From JAPUEK01 sp963815355 (lineage in GTDB: Bacteria > Pseudomonadota > Alphaproteobacteria > Rhodobacterales > Rhodobacteraceae), in NCBI GenBank assembly GCA_963815355.1, contig CAWFGJ010000011.1, forward strand, positions 144,710-208,709: 64,000 bases of DNA, read 5' to 3'. This document shows, in pieces, positions 27,292-36,770 of the stretch. Both the position numbers and the translations under genes were made by a program. Position 1 is the stretch's first letter. Every line of letters begins with the position of its first letter. The notes below the pieces were generated by a model that was not told the DNA's origin, did no database searches, and saw only the letters and a list, made by a program, of their open reading frames with translations.

Positions 27292-27761
27292 GCGCGGAAA
27301 CTGGCAATGACCTTTTCGTAGACCTTGCGCTTGAACGGCACGATCGAGGCCAGCATTTCTTCGGCCCCGATCCAGCACCATTCGGAAAACTCCGGGTGTT
27401 CGGTCGCTATGTTCACCTGCGTGTCGTCGCCCAGGAACCGGAACAGGAACCATTTCTGCCGCTGACCCCGGAACTTGCCGCCCCAGATCTTGCCCAGCAA
27501 CTCATCAGGCAGGTCATAATTCACCCAGCCGTGGGTTTTGCCGACAAAGGCCACCAGATCGCTGGTTACCCCGGTTTCTTCCCACAACTCGCGCAGGGCG
27601 GCGGCGCGGGGCTTTTCGCCCTCATCAATGCCGCCTTGCGGCATTTGCCACGCGGCAACCGGGCTGTCCTTGCGCTGGCCAACAAAGATGCGGCCCTCCG
27701 CGTTGATCAGCATGACACCCACGCAGGGGCGGTAGGGCAAGGCAGCATGGGCAGCGCTCAT
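27279..27761 (-). CDS. rppH: RNA pyrophosphohydrolase (Nudix)
   Basis: 160 residues. The Nudix box GGIDEGEKPRAAALRELWEETG is complete. The opening YRPCVGVMLINAEGRIFVGQR and the segment WQMPQGGIDEGE identify the RppH/NudH group. It removes pyrophosphate from 5'-triphosphate mRNA ends, which starts decay, and also hydrolyses diadenosine polyphosphates. It is the last gene of the gpmI-envC-ctpA-rppH run, separated from ctpA by a terminator. Confidence 0.94.
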   Translation of the reverse strand: MSAAHAALPYRPCVGVMLINAEGRIFVGQRKDSPVAAWQMPQGGIDEGEKPRAAALRELWEETGVTSDLVAFVGKTHGWVNYDLPDELLGKIWGGKFRGQRQKWFLFRFLGDDTQVNIATEHPEFSEWCWIGAEEMLASIVPFKRKVYEKVIASFRAYLA

Positions 27762-27775
27762 CGGGACGGTCCAAT

Positions 27776-27805
27776 CAAAAAGGGCCGCCCCTTGCAGGGC
27801 GGCCC
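27776..27805 (-). terminator. Intrinsic terminator after ctpA
   Basis: Read on the minus strand, the 9-bp stem GGGCCGCCC / GGGCGGCCC with a 6-base loop is followed by TTTTTGATT. It lies 19 bp after the ctpA stop and just before rppH. Confidence 0.85.
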
Positions 27806-27823
27806 AAAGGGGGTAAAGACGAC

Positions 27824-29173
27824 TTAAGGCTTGGGCGCAACCGCGCTCAGACCGCGCAGGATGTCCACGGCATAGGCCAGTTGGTAATCCTCATCGCGCA
27901 GCTTTGCGGCTTCTTCGGTGCGGGCACGCTCTTCTTCCAACAGCTTACGCTCGTCTTCGGTCATAGAGTCGTTGGTGATCGCCCCGCGCAGATCGGCCTC
28001 AGAACGCTGGTTGGCGTTTTCCTCAGCCGCGGCGGCTTCGGTGCCGGTGGCGGTCGGGTCCACGACCGGCTGGTTGACCACGATATCCGGCATCACGCCC
28101 AGCGACTGGATCGAGCGACCCGACGGCGTGTAGTAGCGCGCCGTTGTCAGACGCATGGCCCCCTCGCCCTTCAGCGGGATCAGCGTCTGGACCGAGCCTT
28201 TGCCGAAGCTCTTGGTGCCGACCACGATCGCGCGGCGGTGATCTTGCAGCGCCCCCGCGACGATTTCCGACGCGCTGGCCGACCCGCCGTTGATCAGCAC
28301 AACCACCGGTTTGCCCTGTGCCAGATCGCCCGGCTCGGCGTTATAGCGTTCGCCCTCGGCAGCGTTGCGGCCACGGGTCGATACGATTTCCCCTTTTTCC
28401 AGGAAGGCATCCGACACGCTGATCGCTTGGGTCAACAACCCGCCGGGGTTGTTACGCAGGTCGATGATAAAGCCGTTGATCTTGTCGATCCCGCCGGCCT
28501 CTTCGATGGATTTCTTGATGCCCTCTTCCAGCCCCGGATAGGTCTGCTCGTTGAACCCGGTGATCCGCAGAACCACCGTGCTGCCCACCAGCCGCGACTT
28601 GACGGCGATGGTCTTGATGGTGTCGCGGATGATCGACACATCGAACGGGTCGGTCACGCCTTCGCGCACCACGGTGATGATGATTTCCGACCCGATCGGG
28701 CCGCGCATCAGATCAACCGCCGCGTCAAGGGTCAGGCCCTGCACGGTTTCGCCGTTGACCTTGGTGATGAAATCGCCGGCCTTGATCCCGGCCTTGTCGG
28801 CGGGCGTGCCATCCATTGGCGAGATGACCTTTACAAAGCCCTCTTCCTGCGTGACCTCGATCCCCAAGCCGCCGAACTCGCCCTTGGTCTGGGTCTGCAT
28901 GTCGTCGAAATCGGACGCGTTCAGATAGCTGGAATGCGGGTCAAGCGAGGTCAGCATGCCGTTGATGGCCGCCTCGATCAGCTTTTTGCTGTCGACCTCT
29001 TCCACATACTGCCCGCGAATGCGTTCGAAAATGTCGCCGAACAAGTCAAGCTGCTCGTAAACGCTGGCGTTCTTGGTCGCGTCCTGCGCGATCATCGGCC
29101 CGGCGATTTGCGTGGTGGCAAGCACCCCGGCCAATGTGCCGCCCAAGGCAGCCGCAATGATCTTTTTCATCAA
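27824..29173 (-). CDS. ctpA: Carboxy-terminal processing protease CtpA (S41 family)
   Basis: 449 residues. An N-terminal signal/anchor (MKKIIAAALGGTLAGVLATT) is followed by a PDZ domain at about 90-170 (GLGIEVTQEEGFVKVISPMD...). The S41 core contains NGGSASASEIVAGALQDHRR, with the catalytic Ser, and GTKSFGKGSVQT, with the catalytic Lys. The C-terminal 70 residues are Glu/Ala-rich. Periplasmic CtpA proteases trim lipoproteins and cell-wall hydrolases. The murein hydrolase activator gene directly upstream (4-bp gap) suggests a link to peptidoglycan turnover. Confidence 0.94.
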   Translation of the reverse strand: MMKKIIAAALGGTLAGVLATTQIAGPMIAQDATKNASVYEQLDLFGDIFERIRGQYVEEVDSKKLIEAAINGMLTSLDPHSSYLNASDFDDMQTQTKGEFGGLGIEVTQEEGFVKVISPMDGTPADKAGIKAGDFITKVNGETVQGLTLDAAVDLMRGPIGSEIIITVVREGVTDPFDVSIIRDTIKTIAVKSRLVGSTVVLRITGFNEQTYPGLEEGIKKSIEEAGGIDKINGFIIDLRNNPGGLLTQAISVSDAFLEKGEIVSTRGRNAAEGERYNAEPGDLAQGKPVVVLINGGSASASEIVAGALQDHRRAIVVGTKSFGKGSVQTLIPLKGEGAMRLTTARYYTPSGRSIQSLGVMPDIVVNQPVVDPTATGTEAAAAEENANQRSEADLRGAITNDSMTEDERKLLEEERARTEEAAKLRDEDYQLAYAVDILRGLSAVAPKP

Positions 29174-29177
29174 CGTG

Positions 29178-30299
29178 TCATTCCCCTGCTGCGGCGGTTG
29201 CCGCGAACCATTCCAACGGGTCCACCGGATCGGGGCCCTGTCTCAATTCCAAGTAAAGCGTTTCCGTGTCGCGTATGCCACCACCATCTGCCGCTGTCGC
29301 CAGAAAGTCGGCCACCCCCGGCTCCGCTCCGCCCATCAGGCCCAGCGGCGCGCCTTGGGCGATCACCTCTCCCACCGCACCATAGACCTGTTCCAGTCCG
29401 GCCATAACCATCAGATAGCCGTCTCCGGGCTCAAGGATAATCACATTTCCGTAGTCGAGCAGCGGCCCGGTATAGCGGATCGTCGCCGCCCAAGGGCTGG
29501 TGACCAGCGCGCCAGTGCGTGTTGCCAGCGTCAGACCGGGGCGTGTGACCCCGCGCGCGTCCGTCTCACCGGGGCGCAGAATCACCCGGCCCAGCACCGG
29601 CAGGGCCAGTTTTCCCTTCGCCTCGCCAAAGGCCGTGGTGCCGGTCTGGTCCAGCGCCAGACCCGAGGCAAAGGCCTCCAGCGTATCGGCACTTTCCAGC
29701 AGGCCGCGCAGCACGTCAGGGTCTTCGGTAAAGCGGCGCGGCAATTCGGTGCGGTCCGACATGGCTTGGCTCAGGGCCGAGCGCGCCACTTGCGCCGCGC
29801 CAAGCCCCCGCGCCAAAACCTCACCCGCCGCCAGTTGCAGGTTCCGCAGATCGCGCAATTCGGTCAGGTCGTCGCGCAAACGGTCCGCCTCGGCTTGCAA
29901 GGCGGGGGTAACATCCGACAGGATCATCCCCGACCGCACCGTGCCCAAAGGCCCATCGGGATGCATCAGCAGCAAGGGGCCCGGCTGTGCCTCGATCTGG
30001 CCCAACACGCCCAAAAGCTGCGCGACCTTATCCCGCTTGGCGTTGAACTGCGCGGTCAGTTGCCCCTCGCGCAGATCGGCCTGCCGAAGCGCCTCGCGCA
30101 GCGTGCCCAACCCGTCCTCATAGGCGCGGATGGTGCGGGTCAGCGCGGCGATACGGTCCTTGGCCTCGGTCGCCTCTTCCAGCGCCGTCACCGCGTCTTG
30201 CAGCGCGGCCGAGGCGTTGGAGGCATCTTCGGTCATGCCCGCCTGCGCCGGCCCAAAGGCCAGCGCCACCATCAGGCAAAGAACCAAACGCTTGATCAT
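29178..30299 (-). CDS. envC: EnvC-like murein hydrolase activator (degenerate LytM domain)
   Basis: 373 residues. A signal peptide (MIKRLVLCLMVALAFGPAQA) precedes a coiled-coil of about 180 residues and a C-terminal M23/LytM fold. The usual zinc ligands of active LytM enzymes are absent: the region TLATRTGALVTSPWAATIRY lacks the HxxxD, and YGNVIILEPGDGYLMVMAGL lacks HxH. Loss of the ligands is the mark of EnvC-type activators, which switch on amidases at the division site. The start overlaps the gpmI stop. Confidence 0.88.
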   Translation of the reverse strand: MIKRLVLCLMVALAFGPAQAGMTEDASNASAALQDAVTALEEATEAKDRIAALTRTIRAYEDGLGTLREALRQADLREGQLTAQFNAKRDKVAQLLGVLGQIEAQPGPLLLMHPDGPLGTVRSGMILSDVTPALQAEADRLRDDLTELRDLRNLQLAAGEVLARGLGAAQVARSALSQAMSDRTELPRRFTEDPDVLRGLLESADTLEAFASGLALDQTGTTAFGEAKGKLALPVLGRVILRPGETDARGVTRPGLTLATRTGALVTSPWAATIRYTGPLLDYGNVIILEPGDGYLMVMAGLEQVYGAVGEVIAQGAPLGLMGGAEPGVADFLATAADGGGIRDTETLYLELRQGPDPVDPLEWFAATAAAGE

Positions 30300-31822
30300 G
30301 CGGGCAAAAGCAAGCTGCGCCCGGTCATCTCGGCAGGTTGCGGCAGGCCCATCAGTTGCAACAGCGTCGGCGCCAGATCGGCCAGCCGCCCGCCGGGCCG
30401 CAGCACCGCACCCGTCGGCCCGCCGACCAGAATGACCGGCACCGGATTGGTGGTATGCGCCGTGTGCGGCCCCCCCGTCACCGGATCAACCATCAGTTCG
30501 CAGTTGCCGTGATCCGCCGTGACGATCATCGCGCCCCCCGCCTTGTGCAAAGCGGCCAAGGCCCGGCCCAGGCCCTCGTCCACCGCCTCACAGGCCGCCA
30601 TTGCGGCGGCCAGAATGCCCGTGTGGCCCACCATGTCGGGGTTGGCAAAGTTGACCACGATCAGATCATAGCCCGCCTCGATCGCCTCAACCAAACGGTC
30701 GGCCACCTCTGGCTCGCTCATTTCGGGTTGCAGGTCATAGGTGGCGACCTTGGGCGATTTCGGCATCGCCCGCGCCTCGCCCTCAAACGGCACCTCGCGG
30801 CCCCCGTTCAAGAAAAACGTGACATGCGGATACTTCTCCGTCTCGGCCAACCGGAACTGCGTGCGGCCCTGCGCGGCCACCCATTCGCCCAGCGTGTTGA
30901 CCAGATGGCGCTTGGGAAAGGCCGTGGCCATGAACCCGTTATGGGCGTCTGAATATTCCACCATGCCCAGCAGTGCGGACCATTTCGGCAGAGCCCCCCG
31001 GTCAAACCCGTCAAAGGCGGGTGCCGCCAAAGCCGACAGGATTTCCCGCGCCCGGTCCGCCCGGAAGTTCAGACAGAACAGCCCGTCGCCATCCCGAACC
31101 CCCGCATAGCCCGCAATGACGGACGGCGCCAGAAACTCATCCGTCTCGCCCTTGGCATAAGACTGCGCCACCGCAGCCGAGGGCGTCGCCGCAGCCTCAC
31201 CCAAGCCCCGCACAATCGCCGCATGGGCGCGCGCGACCCGCTCCCAGCGGTTGTCCCGGTCCATCGCCCAATAGCGCCCGATCACCGTGGCCACCGAAGC
31301 CCCGGCAGGCAAAGCCACCTCCAGCGCCGCCACGAATTCTGCCGCGGACGAGGGCGCCACATCCCGCCCATCCGTGATCGCATGCAGCCAGACCGGCACG
31401 CCCAGCGCCGTCAGCGCCCGCGCCGCCGCCAGCACATGGTTCAGATGCCCATGCACCCCGCCATCCGACACCACGCCCAGCAGATGCGCCGCCCCGCCCG
31501 CCGCCCGCACCTTGGCGGCAAAGCCCGTGACCTCGGGGTTGGCCGCAAACGACCCGTCTTCCACCGCCAGATCAATTGCACCCAGATCCATCGCAACCAC
31601 ACGGCCCGCCCCGATGTTGGTGTGCCCGACCTCGGAATTGCCCATCTGCCCGGTCGGCAGACCCACATCCGGCCCAAAGGTGGTCAGCGTCGCATGGGGG
31701 CAACTGTCCCAGATCCCGTTGAAATTGGGCACCTTCGCCAAGGCAGGCGCGCTGACCGCCGGATTGTCGCCAATCCCCCAGCCGTCCAGAATACAAAGCA
31801 CAACGGGTTTCGGAACAGTCAT
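30296..31822 (-). CDS. gpmI: Phosphoglycerate mutase, 2,3-bisphosphoglycerate-independent
   Basis: 508 residues, standard for iPGM. The N-terminal metal-binding LCILDGWGIGDNP, the phospho-acceptor Ser in GNSEVGHTNIGAGR, and the C-terminal FANPDMVGHTG and VTADHGNCE are all in place. The enzyme interconverts 3- and 2-phosphoglycerate with Mn2+ in glycolysis and gluconeogenesis. It leads the gpmI-envC-ctpA run, an arrangement common in alphaproteobacteria. Confidence 0.97.
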   Translation of the reverse strand: MTVPKPVVLCILDGWGIGDNPAVSAPALAKVPNFNGIWDSCPHATLTTFGPDVGLPTGQMGNSEVGHTNIGAGRVVAMDLGAIDLAVEDGSFAANPEVTGFAAKVRAAGGAAHLLGVVSDGGVHGHLNHVLAAARALTALGVPVWLHAITDGRDVAPSSAAEFVAALEVALPAGASVATVIGRYWAMDRDNRWERVARAHAAIVRGLGEAAATPSAAVAQSYAKGETDEFLAPSVIAGYAGVRDGDGLFCLNFRADRAREILSALAAPAFDGFDRGALPKWSALLGMVEYSDAHNGFMATAFPKRHLVNTLGEWVAAQGRTQFRLAETEKYPHVTFFLNGGREVPFEGEARAMPKSPKVATYDLQPEMSEPEVADRLVEAIEAGYDLIVVNFANPDMVGHTGILAAAMAACEAVDEGLGRALAALHKAGGAMIVTADHGNCELMVDPVTGGPHTAHTTNPVPVILVGGPTGAVLRPGGRLADLAPTLLQLMGLPQPAEMTGRSLLLPA

Positions 31823-31891
31823 CGGGGGGCCTTTCCTAAGTTGCCCCCGCTTCTAACGCCGCAAGGGCAACTGGGCAACGGTTGGCTGTGC

Positions 31892-32719
31892 CTACCCCCG
31901 CCCGATCACCCAATCCAACAGCCGCGTCGGCAGGATCCGGCGCGCAAACCCCGCGATATAGGTAGGCGTGGTCACATAATAGCGCGCCCTTGGCCGCCGC
32001 GCCTCCAGCGCATGGATCAGCTTTGCTGTCACCGCCGAGGCGGGCAACTCAAACCGGTCCGGCCCCCGGCTTTCATACAGCCGCGACCGAAGCGCCGCAT
32101 ATTCCTCACGCCGGGGCGAGGCCTCCCAGTCAATCCAGCGTTCAAAATGCGGAATGGCGTTTTCGCGGATGCGGCTGGTGACCGGCCCCGGCTCAATCAA
32201 CACCACGTCGATCCCGGTTCCGGCCATCTCGATCCGCAACACATCCGACAGCCCCTCCATCGCAAATTTGGTCGACACATAGGCCCCGCGCCACTTGGCA
32301 CCCACCAGACCCAGAACCGAGGAACAGTTGATGATCCGCCCCTTGCCCGCCACCCGCATCATCGGCAACACCTGCCGCGTCAGGTCGTGATAGCCGAACA
32401 GGTTCACCTCAAAGATCGCGCGCAACGCAGCCCGCGGCAGGTCTTCCACCGCACCCGGACAGGCGAATGCCCCGTTGTTGAACAGCGCATCCAGCGTGCC
32501 ACCAGTCCGCGCCTTAACCTCTACCACCGCGCCAGCAATGCTGTCCTCATTGGCATAGTCGAGCACAAAACTCTCCAGCCCCTCGGCGCGCAAGCGCTCA
32601 CAGTCGGCCTCTTGCCGGCAGGTCGCAAACACCCGCCAACCGCGTGCTTTCAGCGTCCGCGCCGCATCCAGCCCGATACCAGACGATGATCCTGTGATTA
32701 AAACGGTTCCGCGTTCCAT
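31892..32719 (-). CDS. Short-chain dehydrogenase/reductase, retinol-dehydrogenase-like
   Basis: 275 residues. The cofactor loop is LITGSSSGIGLDAA, followed by NNGAFACPG, catalytic Ser in INCSSVLGLVG and YVSTKFAMEG (Tyr-x3-Lys). The extended C-terminus beyond the SDR core (RARYYVTTPTYIAGFARRIL) suggests a steroid/retinol-type or membrane-associated SDR. The substrate cannot be assigned. It precedes gpmI in the same direction with 69 bp between. Confidence 0.85.
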   Translation of the reverse strand: MERGTVLITGSSSGIGLDAARTLKARGWRVFATCRQEADCERLRAEGLESFVLDYANEDSIAGAVVEVKARTGGTLDALFNNGAFACPGAVEDLPRAALRAIFEVNLFGYHDLTRQVLPMMRVAGKGRIINCSSVLGLVGAKWRGAYVSTKFAMEGLSDVLRIEMAGTGIDVVLIEPGPVTSRIRENAIPHFERWIDWEASPRREEYAALRSRLYESRGPDRFELPASAVTAKLIHALEARRPRARYYVTTPTYIAGFARRILPTRLLDWVIGRG

Positions 32720-32788
32720 GCCTGCTGCCCCCTGCTTTTGCCCCTGATTAGGGTGCGAGCGGGTCTCAAGCCAGCATTTTCGCGCCGT

Positions 32789-33319
32789 TCACTCGCGCAG
32801 CAAACGTGCCGCTACGTAACCTTCCACGCCGTCGCCCTCAATGCGGATCAACGACCAGCCGTCCGGGCCCTCGCCTTCAACGACCACCAAAACCGCCTCA
32901 TCGCGTGTCAGCCGTTCCACCACCGGATGCTCGGTCCCCGGACCTGCGCGCACATTCACGCTGCGGGCCGAAACATACCGCACCAGACCCGCCTCCGGCG
33001 TTTCGGCGGCCACGGTATCTATCGGGGCCACGTCGCTGCCCTCGGTCGTCACAACGGCAACCTCCGCCGCCACGGGCTGCCCGACATCCACTGCCAAAGC
33101 CACCGGCTGGGCCGCCATTACGGGCTTGGCCGGGGCAAAACGCGGCTCGGTCAGCGCGGTCTTGGGCGCAAGGGTTTGCTCTGCCGGCGCGGCAACTTTG
33201 ACCAGAACCGGCGCTTCGGCCTGCGGCATCAGCCCGAAACGCAATTGGCCCATATCCCGGCCGCCTATCAGCATGGTCAGGAAAATGAAGCCGCCCAAAA
33301 GGAAGATCAACCGAAACAT
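32789..33319 (-). CDS. Membrane-anchored SH3-domain protein
   Basis: 176 residues. An N-terminal membrane segment MFRLIFLLGGFIFLTMLIGG is followed by a long Ala/Val/Pro linker to about residue 110. A bacterial SH3 domain (SH3_3) ends the protein: VSARSVNVRAGPGTEHPVVE ... WSLIRIEGDGVEGYVAARLL. The VNVRAGPG and GWSLIRI motifs are typical. Such domains usually bind peptidoglycan in the periplasm. Divergent from parC across 148 bp. Confidence 0.85.
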   Translation of the reverse strand: MFRLIFLLGGFIFLTMLIGGRDMGQLRFGLMPQAEAPVLVKVAAPAEQTLAPKTALTEPRFAPAKPVMAAQPVALAVDVGQPVAAEVAVVTTEGSDVAPIDTVAAETPEAGLVRYVSARSVNVRAGPGTEHPVVERLTRDEAVLVVVEGEGPDGWSLIRIEGDGVEGYVAARLLRE

Positions 33320-33467
33320 AATACGCCCTGATTACTCGTTCTCCCCCATGATTAGCACGATTCGAACGGCGGAGGGGTGGGAATCTCAGCATTTCTTCCC
33401 CCCTCAATCCGTCGCCGCCGCTTTTTTCGGGCTGGACCGGAACCGCCCCCGGCTTTACACCACATTC

Positions 33468-35771
33468 ATGTCCGACACGCCTGAATCCCCCAAGATAGAG
33501 CCCATCCTGCTGTCAGAGCCGCTTTCCCGCGCAATCGGGGAACGGTATCTTACCTATGCTCTGTCCACGATCATGCACCGCGCCCTGCCCGACGCCCGCG
33601 ACGGGCTGAAACCCGTGCACCGCCGGATCTTGTTTGCAATGCGTGAATTGCGGCTCTCGGCCACCTCGGCCTTCCGTAAATCGGCCAAGATTTCTGGCGA
33701 CGTGATGGGCAACTACCACCCCCACGGCGACAGCGCGATCTACGATGCGATGGCGCGACTGGCGCAAGATTTCAACGTCCGCTACCCGCTGGTCGACGGC
33801 CAAGGCAACTTCGGCAACATCGACGGCGATAATCCGGCCGCCAGCCGCTATACCGAAGCCCGCCTGACCGCCATCGCCGAAACCCTGATGGAAGGTCTCG
33901 CCGAAAACGCCGTAGACTTCCGCCCGAACTATGACGGCACGCTGGAAGAGCCGGTGGTCATGCCCGCCGCCTTCCCGAACCTGCTGGCCAATGGCTCATC
34001 CGGCATCGCGGTCGGCATGGCCACCAACATCCCGCCGCATAATCTTGATGAGCTGATCCAAGGCTGCCACGCCCTGCTGCACAACCCGGACCTGCCGGAA
34101 GAAGACCTTGTAACCCTGATCCCCGGCCCGGATTTTCCCACCGGCGGCGTGATCGTCGAAGGCCGCGCCGCCATCGTCGAGGCCTACCGCACCGGTCGCG
34201 GCGCCTTCCGCACCCGCGCCAAATGGCACGTCGAAGACCTTGGCCGCGGCACCTGGCAGATCATCGTCACCGAAATCCCCTATCAGGTGCAAAAGTCCAA
34301 GCTGATCGAAAAGCTGGCCGAACTGATCAACCTGAAAAAAGTCCCGCTGCTGGCCGATGTGCGCGACGAATCCGCCGATGACCTGCGGATCGTGATCGAG
34401 CCGCGCTCTCGCACGGTGGAACCCGAAATCCTGATGGCCGCACTCTATCGCAGCAGCGATCTGGAAACCCGGTTTTCCATGAACATGAACGTGCTGATCG
34501 ACGGCAAAGTGCCAAAGGTCTGCTCTCTGAAAGAAGTGTTGCGCGCTTTCCTTGACCACCGCCGCAACGTGCTGCAACGCCGCAGCACCCACCGCGTGGA
34601 AAAGATCGACCACCGGCTGGAAGTGCTGGAAGGCTTCCTGCTGACCTTCCTCAACCTCGACCGCGTCATCGACATCATCCGCTACGATGATGATCCCAAA
34701 GCCGCCCTGATGCGCGAAACCTGGGGTAAGGTGCACAAACGCGCCACCTCGGACAAAGACTACATCTCCCCCGCCCCCGGCGACGGAGAACTGACCGACC
34801 TGCAAGCCGAATCTATCCTCAACATGCGCCTGCGCTCTCTGCGGCGACTTGAGGAAATGGAACTGATCCGCGAACGCGACGCGCTGATGAAGGAACGCGC
34901 CGCGCTGGCCGATCTTCTGGACAGCGACCGCCTGCAGTGGAAGCAAGTCGGCACCGAACTTGAGGCGATCCGCAAGCAATTCGGCAAAAGCACCAAACTC
35001 GGCGCCCGCCGCACCGCCTTCGCCGAGGCGGGCGAGGTCGAGGAAGTCTCCTACGAATCCATGATTGAACGTGAACCGATCACCGTGATCTGCTCACAAA
35101 TGGGCTGGATTCGCGGCATGAAAGGCCATGTCGACCTGTCCACGGACCAAAAGTTCAAGGACGGCGACGGCCCCCGCTTTGCCTTCCACGCCGAGACCAC
35201 CGACAAGATCCTGCTGATCGCCGCCAACGGCCGCTTCTACACGCTTCTGGGCGCGAACCTGCCCGGCGGGCGCGGCATGGGCGAACCGGTCCGCCTGATG
35301 GTCGACCTGCCCAACGACAGCGAAATCATCGACCTGATGATCTTCCGCCCGGGTGAGAAACTCCTCATCGCATCCACCGCAGGCGACGGCTTTGTGCTGA
35401 CCTCGGATGAGGTGCTGGCCCAGACACGCACCGGCAAACAGGTGCTAACCGTGCGTGATGGCGTCAAAACCGCACTCTGCCGCCGCGTGACCGGCGATAT
35501 GGTGGCGGTGGTGGGCGACAACCGCAAATTGCTGGTCTTCCCGCTGGCCGAACTGCCGGAAATGGCAAAAGGCAAAGGCGTGCGGCTGCAAAAATATAAA
35601 GATGGCGGGCTGTCGGACGCGGTCACCTACATGCAGGCCACCGGGCTTAGCTGGAAAGACCCCGCCGGGCGCACGCGCACCGAACCCGACATGTCCGAAT
35701 GGCAGGCCGCCCGCGCCACCGCTGGCCGCATGGCCCCCCGCGGCTTCCCGCGCGACAACCGCTTTACCTGA
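33468..35771 (+). CDS. parC: DNA topoisomerase IV subunit A
   Basis: 767 residues from ATG at 33468 (MSDTPESPKIEPILLSEPLS); the open frame runs much further upstream but only as a shadow of the SH3 gene. The breakage-reunion domain begins YALSTIMHRALPDARDGLKP. The active-site Tyr is in NPAASRYTEARL, preceded by YHPHGDSAIYDAM. The C-terminal beta-pinwheel is short and lacks a clear GyrA box, which fits ParC rather than GyrA. With ParE it decatenates daughter chromosomes. Followed by repeat copy 4. Confidence 0.95.
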   Translation: MSDTPESPKIEPILLSEPLSRAIGERYLTYALSTIMHRALPDARDGLKPVHRRILFAMRELRLSATSAFRKSAKISGDVMGNYHPHGDSAIYDAMARLAQDFNVRYPLVDGQGNFGNIDGDNPAASRYTEARLTAIAETLMEGLAENAVDFRPNYDGTLEEPVVMPAAFPNLLANGSSGIAVGMATNIPPHNLDELIQGCHALLHNPDLPEEDLVTLIPGPDFPTGGVIVEGRAAIVEAYRTGRGAFRTRAKWHVEDLGRGTWQIIVTEIPYQVQKSKLIEKLAELINLKKVPLLADVRDESADDLRIVIEPRSRTVEPEILMAALYRSSDLETRFSMNMNVLIDGKVPKVCSLKEVLRAFLDHRRNVLQRRSTHRVEKIDHRLEVLEGFLLTFLNLDRVIDIIRYDDDPKAALMRETWGKVHKRATSDKDYISPAPGDGELTDLQAESILNMRLRSLRRLEEMELIRERDALMKERAALADLLDSDRLQWKQVGTELEAIRKQFGKSTKLGARRTAFAEAGEVEEVSYESMIEREPITVICSQMGWIRGMKGHVDLSTDQKFKDGDGPRFAFHAETTDKILLIAANGRFYTLLGANLPGGRGMGEPVRLMVDLPNDSEIIDLMIFRPGEKLLIASTAGDGFVLTSDEVLAQTRTGKQVLTVRDGVKTALCRRVTGDMVAVVGDNRKLLVFPLAELPEMAKGKGVRLQKYKDGGLSDAVTYMQATGLSWKDPAGRTRTEPDMSEWQAARATAGRMAPRGFPRDNRFT

Positions 35772-35795
35772 AGCGGCCCGCAAGCCGCGCCGTCG

Positions 35796-35867
35796 AACGC
35801 TCCGCGGGGAGTATTTAAGCCAAGCTGAAGCGCTTTCATCTTGGCAAAAATACTCCCGCCGGAGGCT
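35796..35867. repeat. 72-bp dispersed palindromic repeat, copy 4 (nearly perfect hairpin)
   Basis: Same length and ends as the other copies, but the interior is self-complementary: AGTATTTAAGCCAAGCTGAA is followed by TTCATCTTGGCAAAAATACT. The result is a hairpin of about 30 bp with few mismatches. It lies between the convergent parC and serB genes, 24 and 27 bp from their stops. This copy may be the complete form, and copies 1-3 may be a derivative with a replaced centre. Confidence 0.88.
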
Positions 35868-35894
35868 TCAACACTGGCCAGACGCGCGTCGCCT

Positions 35895-36770
35895 TCAGGA
35901 TTGGAACTCTTCGCGCGCATAGCCTTGCAGGAACAGCAGCGCGGTCAGGTCGCCATGGTTGATCCGCAAGCTGCACTGCGCCGCGACCGAAGGCTTGGCG
36001 TGCAGCGCAACCCCGGCCCCTGCCAGATGCAGCATCCCCAGATCATTGGCCCCGTCCCCCACCGCGATCGCATCCGCCGGGGTCAGGCCCAGCCGGGCCG
36101 ATATGTCTTCCAGCGCCTGCACCTTGGCCGCCTTGCCAAGGATCGGGTCCGCGACAGCCCCGGTCAGCTTGCCTTCCGCGATCAACAGCGTGTTGGCGCG
36201 GTTTTCGTCAAAGCCCAGCCGCGCCGCAATGGCCCCTGTAAAGGCGGTGAACCCACCGGACACCAGCGCCGCGTGGGCCCCATTGGCCTTCATCGTCGCC
36301 AGCAGTACCGCCCCCCCCGGCATCAGCGTGATCCGGTCGCGGATAACCCGGCCGATCACTGCTTCGGGCAAGCCGCGCAACAAGCCCACGCGTTCACGCA
36401 GGGCCGCGTCGAAATCCAGCTCTCCGTTCATCGCGCGCGCGGTGATCCCGGCGACATGCGCGCCCACGCCCGCCTCATCGGCCAGCTCGTCGATGCATTC
36501 CTGCTCGATCATCGTGCTGTCCATATCCGCGATCAGCAGCCGCTTGCGGCGGTTGGCCGCCGGTTGCAGCGCAAGGTCGATGCCCAGGCCCTGCAAGCCT
36601 TCCCATGCGGACCACAGGTTATCCGGCACAGCCTCTAGCGGGAACTCTGCCGCCACCCCCGGGTCCAGCCAGATCGCATCCCCGCCGCCCCAGGCGTTGC
36701 GAAGCGATTCCACGGTGGCGCGGTCCAGAACGGGGCGGGCAGGGTTGCTGAGCAGGCTGACTATAAACAT
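35895..36770 (-). CDS. serB: Phosphoserine phosphatase
   Basis: 291 residues. The HAD nucleophile motif is IADMDSTMIEQECIDELA near residue 81. Motif II is in ALVSGGFTAFTG, and motif III/IV is ILGKAAKVQALE with AVGDGANDLGML. The N-terminal 75 residues are a regulatory extension as in other proteobacterial SerB. It makes serine from phosphoserine, the last pathway step. Divergent from serC, so the complete phosphorylated serine pathway sits in one locus. Confidence 0.96.
   Translation of the reverse strand: MFIVSLLSNPARPVLDRATVESLRNAWGGGDAIWLDPGVAAEFPLEAVPDNLWSAWEGLQGLGIDLALQPAANRRKRLLIADMDSTMIEQECIDELADEAGVGAHVAGITARAMNGELDFDAALRERVGLLRGLPEAVIGRVIRDRITLMPGGAVLLATMKANGAHAALVSGGFTAFTGAIAARLGFDENRANTLLIAEGKLTGAVADPILGKAAKVQALEDISARLGLTPADAIAVGDGANDLGMLHLAGAGVALHAKPSVAAQCSLRINHGDLTALLFLQGYAREEFQS

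Noticed and set aside
27881..29407. A 508-codon plus-strand frame opposite ctpA
   Set aside because: Shadow of the S41 protease gene; no motif and no ribosome-binding site.
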